Assembly: GCA_020740775.1 (NCBI GenBank)
Contig: JAHEWK010000004.1
Location: forward strand, 2,418,001 to 2,482,000
Direction: 5' to 3'
Length of the DNA: 64,000 nt
From: Ilyonectria destructans
Taxonomy: Eukaryota > Ascomycota > Sordariomycetes > Hypocreales > Nectriaceae
In this document: positions 22,672 through 34,654 of the stretch, piece by piece
Position numbering within the stretch: position 1 is the first letter of the stretch
How the letters are laid out: each line of letters opens with the position of its first letter
Made by a program: the position numbers and the translations under genes
The notes under the pieces: model-generated
The model's database searches: none
What the model saw: only the letters and a program-made list of their open reading frames with translations
What the model was told of the DNA's origin: nothing

Positions 22672-23093
22672 TGTGCGTTGCGGGCTCAGTGTGAGCTTCT
22701 CATTGCCCTGGGGTGAGCTTGACGTCGCTCCAAGCTTTCGTGGTGGGATGAGGCTCAGAGAGTGGGTTATGCAATTACCCGATCCCGCTCCGATCCATCC
22801 CCGAACTCCATCGTGAAGCCGTCGCAAAGCGCCCGCAACAGCCGTTGAGCCGGCCCATTCCAATGGTGCGGCCGTTGAACAAAGAATCGTTGCAAAAGGG
22901 GTATATTCGTAGACCAGGTCTAATACATTTCTATGTTTTAGTCGTTGACGCCATCCATGTCCTTTCATCTTGGAGACTTTACTTCAACAACATGTCTTCG
23001 TGGATATCTTATCCATCCAAAGCAGGGCCGATTGCGATAATCACGCCACCCATTGAGGTCCAGCTGTCCAATCCTCACAACCAATGGGCCCAT
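22672..23093. other. Promoter of the seryl-tRNA synthetase and 3' region of the Arp10-like gene
   Basis: Both neighbours are on the minus strand. This segment is the 3' UTR of the Arp10-like gene followed by the synthetase promoter. No other feature was seen. Confidence 0.5.
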
Positions 23094-24819
23094 TTACAGA
23101 TATCCCCAGGTCCCTAGAGTCCAGGCAGTGTGGTGTCCTCCGCCACCTCTCGCGTAGCCGCCCGTAGTCACGCTTTGCCGTTGCTGAGCCTTGACATCAA
23201 TGTCGTTTGGTCGAGACGCTCCGTTGGCGCCTTGTTGCAACCAAATCTCCCGATCAATAATGGCCATTGCGGGCATCTTCAACTGGCAAAGCAAGCTGCC
23301 TCCAGTCCATGGCCCAAGAGAGTGTAGCACACGGAACTGTCCGTGCATTTGCGGTGGTGCTTCTCGATAACGTGCCACCTTGGCATCGATTGGATCGGGC
23401 TCAGGGCGGGCATCTGCAGGACCACGGGGTGTAGTTTCTTGGTCATCGCTGGTCTCAGACGGCGATGTAGAACCGTCTCCTAGTGGCGAACTGCTGGGTC
23501 TCCGTTGCAGCTTGGGGTTTTTGCGTAGCTGGTCCACGCCCTTGCCGGCAACTGGCGCCCATCCTCTTTTGTTGACGATGGCCGTCACATCATCAATGAT
23601 TCGCTGTTTGAGTCCCAGGATGTTGGAACTCCCTCCTATGAATATAATTCGGGACATGCAAATGGCCCGCACGTCCACTGGCAGTTGTAGGAGATGCTGG
23701 TAGACAAGCAGGTGTATGGGGAGTTCATGGTCATCGAACGTCGTCTGGTCCACCGAAGGATCAAAAAATGTGTCGTCGCAAACCTCGGCCAGCTTCTCGA
23801 ATGGGATTTCCAGTGTCGATGGCGGGTTTGTTGAGTTGATGGGCACGTTGGCCACACCAATCTGCAGGACGTCCTGTAATGATTCTGCCTCGGATTCGTC
23901 CTGCTCCTCGACAGTTTCCAGCTGCGCCGAATCTCTTTGGGATGACTTGGACGCGGATGGTCTGCACCACATCAGACGACGTAGAATATCGTCGCATTCA
24001 TCAAAGCTAATGACTCTTGTTTCGTCGTCGGTGTGATTTCGTCGCATCAACGAATGCACAGCCTTGTAAAGTGCGTCCAAGAGGAGCCTACCTCCTCTGA
24101 CGCTCCGTGTGCTTTTTACTTCGCGATACTCGTACACACTAGTCACGACAGTCTCAGCCCAACCGAGGTCGATGACCAGGGCTGAGCGGACACCCGCAGA
24201 GACGGCTGACGTGACCGAGGAGGCCATGAGAGAAATAGTGGGAGACTGAAAGCGGTTGAACATTGTGTCCAGCACGGCTGTCAATAGGGGCACTGGCACA
24301 GCGGAATCCAACACAAGACCCAGCCTCCTAGGCCGAGAATCGATGAGCAGGTATCTAAGGTCTCACATGAGTATGTACTGAGACAAGGATGAGAAAAGAA
24401 ACTCACTTGGTGAATGCATCTCGTATCACGCGTTCGAGGTTATCCTGGCAAAGCCCCAGGTCGACATCCCGCAAGTCGTAGCGCCAAAACTCATGCTCTG
24501 GCGCCCAATCCAGCCCAGCGTGGCGCCTCGGGGCCTGCCAACTCCTGAAGTCGCCAACGCGGCGCTGGTCCTCGGGGCCGCACTGCAGCGTAGCCTTAGG
24601 GCACGAGTCGCCGGCGAAACCGGCGCGGATATGCCGTGACCCCAGCTCAATGACGACAATGTCATCGTCGGCGCGGATGGTCGACGGTGAGCCGTACGCA
24701 GATGCGATGTTGCGGCTCGGGGTGTGGGGTGTGGACGGGCCCGGGGGGCCTTGCGTAGGCGCTGAGCGGATGCTGGCCACGCTCCGGTGAGCAAGAGCCG
24801 GTCCTGCGCCAGAGGCCAT
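23094..24819 (-). CDS. Arp10/Arp11-like actin-related protein (dynactin pointed-end subunit)
   Basis: Two exons, 24407-24819 and 23094-24354, with a 52-bp intron, give 557 residues. After a Ser/Pro-rich leader comes VVIELGSRHIRAGFAGD, the actin phosphate-1 loop in the diverged form seen in Arp10. TLQCGPEDQRRVGDF follows. The second exon has ALVIDLGWAETVVTSVYE (phosphate-2 region) and SRIIFIGGSSNILGL (adenosine region). The middle carries a long acidic/Ser-rich insertion and the C-terminus is Gly-rich. Arp10/Arp11 (RO-7 in Neurospora, by family knowledge) caps the Arp1 filament of dynactin and supports dynein movement. The assignment to Arp10 rather than another divergent Arp is an inference. 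The in-frame TTG upstream is not used as a start. Confidence 0.75.
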
Positions 24820-25151
24820 GGCCGCGATGCAATAGTGCGGCCGTTTTGCTTTTGAAGCGTTGCTGGTTCTGGAGGTTGATGCGACGCCTTCGTTGCTCTC
24901 CTGCTTAGGCTTCGTGCGCGTCGTTGGTTGGTTGGCCAAAAGTGACGTCGGCGTTTGGAGTGCCGACGCGCCGACGCTGGCGTTGCGTTGTGCTAAAGCC
25001 TAAGTGCTTTGTGCTGTAAGTCAACAATTGTCACTGGCTGCTCCGTAACCCCAGTGACGCGGGGCACTTCGTGAACCTACACGCAACTTCAACCGTCTCA
25101 CATCTCAACCATTGCGAAGCAATCCCGCCCTGGAGGCTGCATGCGCTCCAA
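24820..25151. promoter_or_regulatory. Divergent promoter between the Arp10-like and GEN1-like genes
   Basis: 332 bases separate the two start codons, so both promoters and leaders overlap. Repeated TGACGTCGGCG/TGCCGACGCGCCGACG blocks around 24950-24985 could be factor sites, but no known consensus was assigned. Confidence 0.45.
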
Positions 25152-27673
25152 ATGGGCATTAAAGGGTATTATCTCTCCTTCCTGCTACTATCTATCATTC
25201 TAACCCTTGCAGCATCTATGGCGAGATCGGCCGCGGCAAGCGAGTCTCCCTATCGAAGCTCGCTGCCGACAGCTTCGTGAACGAGGGTCGCCCACTACGA
25301 CTTGCTGTCGATATTGCTATTTGGCAATTCCAGACCCAAGCTGCCCGAGGTAACTTATGGTTAGCCCTTGGATGCTATTACACTCCTTCTAATCGTATTC
25401 TAGGTGGAACCAACCCCGCCATCAGAACCCTCTTCTACCGTCTCACCCGTCTCCTCGCCACCCCAATCGAGCCGATCTTCGTCTTCGACGGACCGAACAA
25501 GCCCGTGTTCAAGCGAAACAAGCGGTCTGGTCGTGGAGATGGTGTCGCCACTGCCCAAGCGAAAAGATTGATTCGATTGTTTGGCTTCACTGTCCACGAT
25601 GCACCGGGAGAGGCCGAGGCCGAGTGTGCGCTCCTCCAACAACACGGCATTGTCGATGCGGTGCTCAGTGAGGATGTCGACACCATAATGTTTGGGTGCA
25701 CGCGGACGCTGCGCAATTGGTCGGCTGAGGGGAAGGGCTCCAAGACGCCTACCCACGTGTCCCTATACGACGTTGAGTCAATGAACATTAGGGAGTTAGG
25801 GCTAGGCCGAGAAGGCATGGTTCTTGTTGCTCTTATGAGCGGCGGTGACTATCTGCCAGATGGAATTCCCGGCTGCGGTGTCAAAGTGGCATGTGAAGCT
25901 GCCAAAGCTGGCTTTGGGAAGTCCATTTGTCGATTGAAGGCATCAGACAAGGCTGGCATCCAAGCATGGCGAGAATCACTGGTGCACGAGTTGAGGACCA
26001 ACGAGAAGGGATTTTTCAGGACAAAACACAAGGCTCTAATGATACCTGAAGACTTTCCCAACTTAGAAGTCCTTCGTTACTACACCCATCCAGTAGTTTC
26101 CCCCGAAGCCAACCTCGATGCAGTTCGCGACAAGTTCAGCCGGAAGCAGGTTCTTTATCTCGAAGATCTGAGGGAGTTTACGAGGGAGACGTTCGATTGG
26201 GACTTTCGGATAGGGGCAATCAAGTTCATCCGTGTTCTCGGCCAGGCCCTACTTGTCAAAAATATCCTCCAACAAACCGGGGGTAGTCACGTTCAACGGA
26301 TCACAGGCAGCAGATCCCATTTCAGCACAGACAGCACTCGGGAGCTTCGTTTATCATACGTTCCACAGGACATGGTCCCCATTGATCTATCCAAAGAGGT
26401 GGACGAAGAAATTGCATCTGGCCGAGGTGGGTTGGCGCTGAACAGCGATGACGAGTTCGAGGCACCGGTTGATGGTATGGAAACGAACGGATCCAAGGCC
26501 ATCGTAGGGAAAATATACGACCCCGCGAAACCTGATCTCGCCTGGGTCCTAGAGGCTGTTGCTAGGCATAGCGTGCCTGCTGCTGTCGAAGAATGGGAGG
26601 CCGCAGAGTCAGCCAAAGCGGCAAAGAAGGCGCCAGCCAAGAAAAAACTCACCAATTCCAAGAGCAAGGCTGCTAGCGGCATGCCCTCTGGTTCTCTTGA
26701 CAAATTCGTTCAAGTGACGAAACTAGGAGCTAAGGATACAGCAGTCCTCAAGGCCACTAAGAAGGATACTGGACCAGCAAAGTCGAGCATATCATCACCA
26801 ACCCGGGCGTCGACATCACGACGGCTACGAGTGCCATCTCCGCTGGAACCTAGTAAGCACTCCACGCCCGAGGCTACCGCCATCCTGGCCAGGCAGAAGA
26901 CCCCTTGGACACTTGCCAGCTCACAAGCGACGCCTAGAACCCGTGGTCCTCAAGGTGCCCAACAAGCGATCATTATCCCATCTAGTCCGCCCAGCCCGGC
27001 ATACTCAGCTTCCCCCTCCTCTCCCCGCCAATCTCCTTCCCGTCAATCCCCGTTCCGTTCCACCCTTGAGTTGCCTGAGTCGGTTCGCTCAATATTGTCC
27101 TCGGGTTATCCTGCGAAAGGGGTGAGGAATGAGCGGCAGAAGCTGAGAGATGTGAAGACTGCCGAGAAACCGGCCAGTTTGAGCGGATCTCAGCCGACTA
27201 AGATGAAGCAATCATCAATGGATATGTTCGCTACAAAGACGGCCAGACCCAGTGCGAGCCAACCGGTCATTCCGAAGCCGTCGACAACCCGACCGATCAA
27301 GGAAAAGGCCGCCTCACTACCTATCGACAACTTTGACGACTCTGATGACTTCAGTGGCTTCGAGAGCGACTCCTCTGATCTCGAACCCCTCTCCTCCCTC
27401 ATTTCCCGCGCCTCGGCCTCACCAGGCAAACGCCGCAAGGAAATCCTCTCCAACACCCGAAGTCCCAGCCCCAGCCCAGCCCCCGTGCGGAAGAAGAAGT
27501 TGCTCGTCCCGCGGACCAGCGCTGTGGGCTTCTTCAAGGAGATTGAGGTCGACTCTGATGAACACGAGGACTGCATCGCCCGAGAGGCGGCTTCGCTGCA
27601 GCGCAAAGGCAACAGAGGGCGTGTGGCGCGGATGAGCGAAGTTGAAATTGTGGACTTGACGCAGGATGATTAA
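25152..27673 (+). CDS. GEN1/Yen1-type Holliday junction resolvase (XPG/FEN family)
   Basis: Structure-specific nuclease that resolves Holliday junctions in the nucleus. The exons are 25152-25165, 25213-25349 and 25404-27673, giving 806 residues. The first exon is only 14 bases but is needed to supply the invariant MGIKG start. The XPG-N domain has D38 and D79 (FVFDGPNKP). XPG-I has PGEAEAE with E120/E122 and SEDVDTIMFG with D141/D143. GGDYLPDGIPGCG with D199 is characteristic of GEN1. All metal-binding acids are therefore present. The C-terminal half is a Ser/Pro/Lys-rich disordered tail ending in an acidic VDLTQDD, likely carrying localisation and cell-cycle sites. The second intron is 54 bp, in frame and stop-free, so its retention would insert 18 residues. 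Confidence 0.92.
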
Positions 27674-27989
27674 CAACGAAACTCAAGGCATTGATTCTGG
27701 AGTTCTTGGGGACAAGGCGTTTAAGGGGGGGTTCCCTATCAGCATGGATAATGAGCATTTTGCTATAGCATTTTGACACGGCTGCGAAATGGACATAGAA
27801 TATGGGTTCTTGATATATAAATTGTACACATTTTTGGTATCATTCCTTCGTCGAGTTAATATCTATACAGCTGTAGCCTAAAGTCGGCGTACCAGGGCTC
27901 TTTTTTACGCCTATCCCGCGGTTTTATATCCAACCGCTCTTCCTTCTAATTATATCTATCCCATCTTTTGTTCTATCCTGGAATGTCGC
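27674..27989. other. Convergent 3' segment between GEN1-like and Mgs1-like genes
   Basis: AT-rich 3' regions of two convergent genes, with TATATAAATT and TTTTATATC stretches suitable as polyadenylation signals. No gene. Confidence 0.5.
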
Positions 27990-29669
27990 CTATGTACCAC
28001 CCATGGCCATATCAGGGTCCACTTCGGTGCCCAAGTCCCGCTCCTCGAGGAACGTCCTACCCACGAGCTCGTCGGGCAGATACGTCTGACGGACCAGGCC
28101 ATCGCGGTAGTTGGGCGGGTACTTGTACTCGGCGCCGTAGCCCAGATCGCGCATCAGCCGAGTCGGGGCATTGCGCAGGTGCAGCGGCACGGGGAGGCTG
28201 GCGACGCCCGGTTCACGCAGGGCAGCGTATGCGTTGTTGAGGCCGCGGTAGGCGCGCGTGCTCTTGTTGGCGGCGCACAGTGCCACGGCGCAGTGGGCGA
28301 GCGGGATGCGCGCCTCGGGCATGCCGATCTGCTGGGTGGCCGTGTAGGCGGCGGTGGCGAGCGGGAGCAGGGTGTTGTCGGCGAGGCCCACGTCCTCGGA
28401 GGCGATGACGACCATGCGGCGGGCGATGAACAGCGGGTCTTCGCCGGACTGCAGCATGCGGGCCAGGTAGTAGAGGGCGGCATCTGGGTCGTTGCCGCGG
28501 ACGGACTTGTGGAAGGCCGAGATGGTGTCGTAGTGCTGGTCGCCGGCGCGGTCGTACACGAGCGTCTTGGTGAGGGACGCCTTGATGTCCTCCTGGGTGA
28601 TGCCTTCGCGGGTGGTGAGCGAGAGGGCGAGCTCGAGGAGGTTGAGGGCGGTGCGGGCATCGCCGTCACTGAAGCGGGCGAGGTATGAGACCATGGCGTC
28701 GTCGAGGAGCGGCGTCGGCGGGTAGACGGACGCCTCCTCCTCCAGCGCACGCTTGAGGATGCGCACAACGTCCTCGGTGGTGAGCGCCTGCAGGGTGAAG
28801 GTGCGGCATCGCGAGAGCAGCGCGTTAGCGACCTTGAAGGACGGGTTCTCGGTGGTGGCGCCAATCAGGGTGACAGTGCCGTCCTCGACAGGCTTGAGAA
28901 AGACGTCCTGCTGCGCCTTGTTGAAGCGGTGGATCTCGTCGCAGAAGATGATGGTCTTGCGGCCGGTGAGCGCGGCGTCGTTGATGGCCTCCTGGAACAG
29001 CTTCTTGACCTCGCCGACGCCCGTGCTGGTGGCGTTGAGCTCGATGAAGCGGCTGCCGACCATGTTGGCGATGCACCGCGCGATGGTCGTCTTGCCCGTG
29101 CCCGAGGCGCCCCAGAGGATCATCGACGGCACGCGGTTAGACTCGATGAGCGAACGCAGCACGCCGTTGGGTCCCACGAGCTCCTGTCCGCAGACCTGGT
29201 CAAGCGTCCGCGGCCGCATGCGCTCTGCTAACGGCGCTGACCGTTGCGTCTTGGTCTTCTTCACCACCCGTCCGTCCGCATCCTGCTCTTTCCTGACAGC
29301 GCTGGGAGTCGTGGACTCGCCACCTCGTTCCTCGGCCGTCGCCTCCAGCTTCACCCGCAGCCCTGTTCCGAACACGGCGCCGGGGCCTTCCTCAAACGTC
29401 CGCTTCTTGCCTATCACGGGCTGCAGGGCGCCATTGATGGGCGTCGTCACGACACGGCCGTCAGGGGCGACTTGTCGCTTCGGGGCGGGCGTGGAGAAGA
29501 AGGTCGACGCGGAGCGCTTCTGCGAGCCGGTGGCCTGGGGCGTCTGCGACTGTGGCGGCGTGGGGTCCTTGTCCTTGTCGAAGATGAAGCTCGTGCAGCC
29601 CGAGTCGATGTGGCTGTTGATCTCGGACGGCTTGACCGGCTTGTTGCAGATGGGGCAGTCGACGGCCAT
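27990..29669 (-). CDS. mgs1: Mgs1/WRNIP1/RarA-type AAA+ ATPase with UBZ finger
   Basis: Replication-fork maintenance ATPase, 559 residues, single exon. The N-terminal UBZ4-type zinc finger has Cys5, Cys8, His20 and Cys25 and would bind ubiquitinated PCNA. A basic/Ser-rich linker follows to about 145. The AAA+ domain begins at PLAERMRPRTLDQVCGQ, with Walker A GASGTGKT at 187-194, Walker B IIFCDEIH (D244, E245), a sensor GATTENPSF and an arginine finger in LLSRCRTF. The C-terminal tetramerisation region contains the family blocks FHKSVRGNDPDAALYYLARM and RRMVVIASEDVG. The enzyme acts at stalled forks and in post-replication repair. It converges on the GEN1-like gene. Confidence 0.96.
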   Translation of the reverse strand: MAVDCPICNKPVKPSEINSHIDSGCTSFIFDKDKDPTPPQSQTPQATGSQKRSASTFFSTPAPKRQVAPDGRVVTTPINGALQPVIGKKRTFEEGPGAVFGTGLRVKLEATAEERGGESTTPSAVRKEQDADGRVVKKTKTQRSAPLAERMRPRTLDQVCGQELVGPNGVLRSLIESNRVPSMILWGASGTGKTTIARCIANMVGSRFIELNATSTGVGEVKKLFQEAINDAALTGRKTIIFCDEIHRFNKAQQDVFLKPVEDGTVTLIGATTENPSFKVANALLSRCRTFTLQALTTEDVVRILKRALEEEASVYPPTPLLDDAMVSYLARFSDGDARTALNLLELALSLTTREGITQEDIKASLTKTLVYDRAGDQHYDTISAFHKSVRGNDPDAALYYLARMLQSGEDPLFIARRMVVIASEDVGLADNTLLPLATAAYTATQQIGMPEARIPLAHCAVALCAANKSTRAYRGLNNAYAALREPGVASLPVPLHLRNAPTRLMRDLGYGAEYKYPPNYRDGLVRQTYLPDELVGRTFLEERDLGTEVDPDMAMGGT

Positions 29670-30493
29670 GATCGCTTCGTCGGGGGGAGGGTTCGGATGG
29701 TGGTCGACAGAGGCACAGGGACGCTGAATTGGTCGAGCTACGTGCTATGTGCGTGATGTGCCATCCAAGGTGCAGGCGTGGCCCTTTGCATCAATAGCGT
29801 AATTGTCGACGGGGGAGTAGTTGGCGTGGAACGCGTCGTAGGTGAATTTATCTCGGCGAGGTGTGACGCGCTGTCACGCTGTCACGCCGTCGGGTTTAAT
29901 GGCAGTTGCCACTCAGGCGGTACTTCCGTATTTCTTAGCGCGGGGGACTGCCGTAAAGCGGGCCGCTCGGTCCCGCAACGTCGGCTCTTGTTAGACGGAC
30001 ATGTCAAATACTTTATCAAGGCAGTTAAGCTTCAACATGGTGTGAAGAGATGATATTCATCATCCTCTTCATCCTTGGTCGCCTAACCATCATTCACATT
30101 TTCATTCACAGTAATATATTAGGCATCCACATCACACAATCCAAGCAAACTTGTATCAAGGTCCATTGTATTGTCCCTAGCAATCATCATTTACTCTCCT
30201 CCGTTTCATCCACCCCTTTCCTCAGCTCCAAACCAAATCCTCCAGGATTCTCCCCTTCTCAAAAGATATCATCGTCAAAAAAACGGCTCTCCAGCAATGC
30301 ATCCTCCCCAAAGTAAGCTAATCACAGCTGACGAACGGTCCACCCGCCCATACCTAACAATGCACCAAAACGCCGATCCGTGCTACCACTCGTGCTGGCA
30401 TATCCCTCCATCGTTGAGATTTCCCCTCTGTCGCATATACTGCTCCCTTGGGTTCAGGGTGCTGTTGGTTGCAATTCCCGTTTCGATTTGGGT
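29670..30493. other. Intergenic region between Mgs1-like and Pcf11 genes
   Basis: Both neighbours lie on the minus strand, so this holds the Mgs1-like promoter (left) and the Pcf11 3' UTR (right, AT-rich around 30040-30320). Direct repeats of CTGTCACG near 29870-29885 are the only visible structure. Confidence 0.5.
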
Positions 30494-32783
30494 CTAAGCA
30501 GACGTCTTCAACGACCGCACTTTAGGAGATGACATGCTCGTGTCGGCCTTGCGCTTTCCGAGCAACGACTCAGGTGGCCGCGTGATACCAGGCGTGCTCT
30601 CGCGGTCTTGTGTTGCCTCGGCGTGGCACGAGGCGTGATATGCCCGGTTGCCTACCAGGACGGCATCCAACCACACCCACTCCTGCGCCGTGTCAAGCCA
30701 CTTGTTCTCGAACCGATCCTGGCAGATCGGGCACACTGTATTGATGCCCTTGGACGGTTCAGGAACGGGAATATACTTGGGCTTCGCAGCCTCTGCCGCT
30801 GCCTTGACTGCCTGTGCTGAGGCCTCGTCAGGGGCGGGAATGTGGTCCGCATCAACGACTTCTCGTGACTTTACCCAGTCCTGTATCATGTTAGCTATAC
30901 CGTCTACAGTAAGGAAGGAGGAGTTCGACTTACATGTTGGTCAACATACCAACTCCGGTGCATACCCCTCTTCTCGGCCTCGTTGCTTCGTTGATGAACT
31001 CGGAAATGCCAGTCCATGTGAGCCGTCTTCTTCTTCCTTCCCTCCTCGTCCGTCTTGAACCGTCGGCCACACTGGGTACACGGCGGTCCAAGCTCATCAT
31101 ATAGACGGGAAAGCAAGGACGGATGGAATCTAAAAAGTAGTTAGTGTCATGTACAGAGGAACTATAGGCTACGACTTACGGTTGCTTTAGGGCAGCAGCG
31201 TTGACTCCCTTGCCCGGTGCAATGTCAAATCTCATGAGGCCGGCGGCGGCTTTGGAAGAAGCCAGGAGACTCGCAATGTTGGCAGGCAATATCGACGCCG
31301 GAGGCGGCGCGACTGGGGCCGCCGGAGGAGTGGCCGCTGGCAACATACCAGCTAGCCGAAGTTGGTCAAGCAACGCCAACGGGTTCGATGCTTGTGCCGG
31401 AGCTGCTGGGGCTGGCGAGGGCGCCGGGGCCGCAGCGGGCTTCGGTGGCTCCATGTGAGTCGGCGGTGGTGATCGGATAGCCACATTAGCATACGGAGGG
31501 GTTGGGGTTGGTGTCGCATTCTGCGGAGTCGCCGACTGTCTCGCCATCAAGGCCGCCAACGCACCCTGTCCCAGCAGCGAGTCGAGCGTCACGCTCCCCA
31601 TGGCCGGAGCCGCGGGCGCGGGCGAGGGAGTTACAGCCACCGGAGGTGCCGGCGGTGCCTGGGGAGGTACGGTTGCAGGCGTAGGGGTAGAGTTCTGGGC
31701 CGAAAGGCCCCTCATGTTTACGGCAGCAAGTTCAGTTACTTTGTTCTTAATGAGCTCGAGCTGGTCCGGCGGCAAGCTAGTGCTTTGCACAATGCCTTGG
31801 AGGTCCAGGAGGGCTCTTAGTCTGTTCTGAACACTAGCATCATGGGGGTTGTGCGAAAATTCCGCCTTCGTCGCCACAATCAGGTTCTGAATGTCCTTGC
31901 TCAATGTTTCTATGCTTATTCCAGCCTGTGCGACCGTTCCAGCGGCTCCATGCACTCCGGCATACGGAGGTTGGAAAGGCGCGGGGGCTGAACCAGCAGG
32001 CTGGGGGGTTGAGTGAGGGGGATAGAACGGGGCCTGTGGTCATGTCAGTGCGAGTTCAGATAGGTCATCGGGAGGCGCTCACCTGTTGGCCGGGGAAGGG
32101 TGAGTTGCCGTTCTGGGGTGGGTATTGTTGGGCTGGGTATCCCTGTGGCGCGCCATTGCCTCGCATTCCGGGAGGTGTGGGAGTATCACGATGCGGCATG
32201 GCTGAACGAGCTCTGCCCGGCATGATTCCTTGCTGAGGCATGCTTGCAGCTCGTGCCCTCATGAGCGCATTTTCAATCGGGCGCACCAGCTCATGTGTGA
32301 AGACAGGTCGGCTATCCATCGATCCAGGAACGGGCTCCTTCCATGTCCTCAACATCTCCTCCATCTTGCGACGGACGGGCTGGTCGACCACAGCATATGA
32401 CTCCATGAATGTCTTGAACAGGGTGCGGCCAAAGTAAAGGGTGTACGGAGTGCCAACATTCTTGACGATCGAGTCCAGCACATAAAGGGCGGGAAGCTTC
32501 TTGTTGGGGGGTGCCTAGCGGAAGCGTCAGCATTACGACTCTTTGTACGTTCGTGATGATGTGAGAGAACAAGAGGCCAAGAAAGGCTCTGAGGTTTGGA
32601 TGGGTCGACAACTACACCTACCTTGAGAATGTGCTGCTGCAGGGCTTCTGCGATGGCCAGAGCGTGCTCCGTGTTTTCTCGCGCAATTACTGTCAGGTTG
32701 CTGATTTCGAATCGCATGTTGGAGGAGAGGTCCTCCAGGGCGAGGCGATAATCCTCCGCCACCTCGGCAGAGTCAGAAGACAT
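30494..32783 (-). CDS. pcf11: Pcf11, mRNA cleavage and polyadenylation factor IA subunit
   Basis: The five exons are 32622-32783, 32083-32514, 31180-32033, 30934-31129 and 30494-30880, giving 676 residues. Residues 1-130 are the CTD-interacting domain, ending in KKLPALYVLDSIVKN, RRKMEEMLRTWK and related helices, which binds phosphorylated RNA polymerase II. A Pro/Ala-rich low-complexity middle follows, with a helical SIETLSKDIQNLI segment near 225 typical of the Rna14/Rna15-binding part. Two zinc fingers close the protein: CTQCGRRF with later H..H near 498-525, and CPICQDRF with a YHASCH near 598-635, flanking the Clp1-binding zone. The protein couples 3'-end cleavage to transcription termination in the nucleus. 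All introns join in frame with canonical ends. Confidence 0.93.
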
Positions 32784-33793
32784 GGTGATGGATGTCGCTG
32801 GGTAATAAAGGGAAAAGGGGGTATGGACGATCTGTAGAAGATGAATGCAGAAGGGATGTCTGTGTTTGGTGCGACAATGAAAAGTCCCCCAGTTCAAAGA
32901 GCGACAAAGGTGCTTTTCCCAAAGCAGCCAGGACTTTGACGGACGATGGCACCGCGAGCACGGTGCAATGGAGCACGTTCTAATCTGGTCAAGTTTATTC
33001 CAAGAAGCCTCCTTCCTGGCGCGCACTGCCTCCCCAGTCTAGCCCCAGCACCAGTATTTTCCCAGATCAACACTTTACGGACGCCGCGATCAAGCTCCAA
33101 CAGACATGGATCCAACCGATCTTCACCACGAGTGCGCGCAACGTATCTGCAGTCTCTAGCGTACTGTCGCAATCGATCCGGATGGCTCTGACGGGCCTGA
33201 CGGGCGTTTGATCGGGTCGTGGAGTGCTCCCGAGCGAGGTGTCGCGTGTTGAGAGAACTGATCGGAGGCGACGGACGCGGACTCCCAAGGAGATGTCACG
33301 TTACAGTGTGCGCGGCTTTGGGTTGGACGGATTCTTTCGGGGATGTCCACAGGTCTAGTTGGAGCTGCAAAGGGGGTGTTAGGAGTTCGCCGGGAGTGTG
33401 TTGAGTTGATGATCTGGAGAGGGTGCAATAGCTTCTTCAAGGTGTCGTTGGAGATTAGACGGTAGCGCCTCACGTGACTCGTCAGATAAATGTCACCTTG
33501 GTACGTACCTTTGCACCTCAAACTCATTCGCATTGTCATCACTGTCACTGACTCACTGCAAGGTGAAACGAAAGAGAGAATAATGAAAAAATTCTTTGCA
33601 TATGAATACAAACGATTGTTTTGGATAGTTTGAACTAAAAACATCTAAGACGCTCCCTGATCCGACGGGTATTCCGCTAAACGTACAACCAAACTCCATT
33701 AGTGTTCCAAACGCCCACTTCCGTTGTTTCCTCCGCCTATTTGCCGTGATATCCTTTGTTGAATTTGTGGCTGTTTGGATTTCTTTGAATCTC
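32784..33793. other. Promoter of Pcf11 and 3' region of the four-TM protein gene
   Basis: Both neighbours are on the minus strand. A 162-codon minus-strand frame (33156-33644) carries no recognisable domain and lies where a leader is expected, so it is not annotated. Nothing else is visible. Confidence 0.45.
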
Positions 33794-34654
33794 TTAGAAT
33801 CTGGACATGTGCGCTTCCGAGTACCTGCTGGTCCGGGAGTGCATGGGGTGTAGAGCAGTGTCTGGGCGCTTGACCTCGGGGGCAATGGGACTTCGTCGGT
33901 CCCACTCATCCTCGTCTCGCTGGCCGCGAGAGTAGGAAGCTGGAGAGTAGGCAGGGTCGCGTTCGACATCGTATTGAGCGTGAGCTTGAGAAGGCATGGG
34001 CCCGCTGATCTCTGGTCTTGGAGACCTTTCGGTAGCGTTCAGGGACTTATCCTTCTTCCAGAACATGGACATGAACTTGGACTTGGTCTTCTCCCCCCGG
34101 AGCGAGTTGCTGCGGACGGAGTATTGCTCCTTGTAAGAGGATGCGGCTTGGCTGGGGGCCGCGAGAGAACCCTCGGAGCGGACGACGCGGGCGCTGATGC
34201 CGTTTGCCGAGTCTCGGAAGATGAAGGAGCAGACGATGTTGATGATGCCAAAGGTGATGGCGAGGACTCCGGCGGCGAGTACGAGGCGCCAGAAGGGGAG
34301 GCCGAGCTTCTTGGAAGAGTTGGCGGGTTGGTTGAGCTTCCCGAGGATGTTGCAGCCGATGAGGGCCATGGCGAAGCCCAGCCAGGTGAGGCCGGACTCA
34401 TCAGAGAGAACGGGCCATGTGCGGCGAAAGTAGGACTTGGCGATGGGGAGTTCGGAGACGGCGAGGAAGACGGCGATGTTGCTTGTGAAAAAGAGAGAGG
34501 CGGCGTCGAAAAAGAAGAAGCCGTTGGATGTGTCGATCTTGATGATCAGGGTCCAGCACGCAACGGCGGCGGTGATGAGCGTAATGAGGGTAACGGCGCG
34601 GAGGACCTGGAGGATTATCATTCCCGGTCCCCGGATAGAGTCGCCTTTGAACAT
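33794..34654 (-). CDS. Fungal four-transmembrane protein of unknown function (DUF7598-like)
   Basis: Single exon, 286 residues. Four hydrophobic segments are visible at about 12-38, 47-67, 85-105 and 121-144. A cytosolic-looking, Ser/Arg-rich tail of about 135 residues follows, ending in many charged and Pro/Ser motifs. The opening GPGMIILQVLRAVTLITL followed by an FFFFDAASLFF segment matches a conserved fungal membrane family that I know only as a domain of unknown function. Start chosen at 34654 because the first membrane segment begins just after it; an in-frame ATG 25 codons upstream is an alternative. No enzymatic residues can be named. Confidence 0.75.
   Translation of the reverse strand: MFKGDSIRGPGMIILQVLRAVTLITLITAAVACWTLIIKIDTSNGFFFFDAASLFFTSNIAVFLAVSELPIAKSYFRRTWPVLSDESGLTWLGFAMALIGCNILGKLNQPANSSKKLGLPFWRLVLAAGVLAITFGIINIVCSFIFRDSANGISARVVRSEGSLAAPSQAASSYKEQYSVRSNSLRGEKTKSKFMSMFWKKDKSLNATERSPRPEISGPMPSQAHAQYDVERDPAYSPASYSRGQRDEDEWDRRSPIAPEVKRPDTALHPMHSRTSRYSEAHMSRF

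Noticed and set aside
33156..33644. 162-codon minus-strand frame upstream of Pcf11
   Set aside because: Lies in the promoter/leader zone, has no recognisable domain and no convincing start context.
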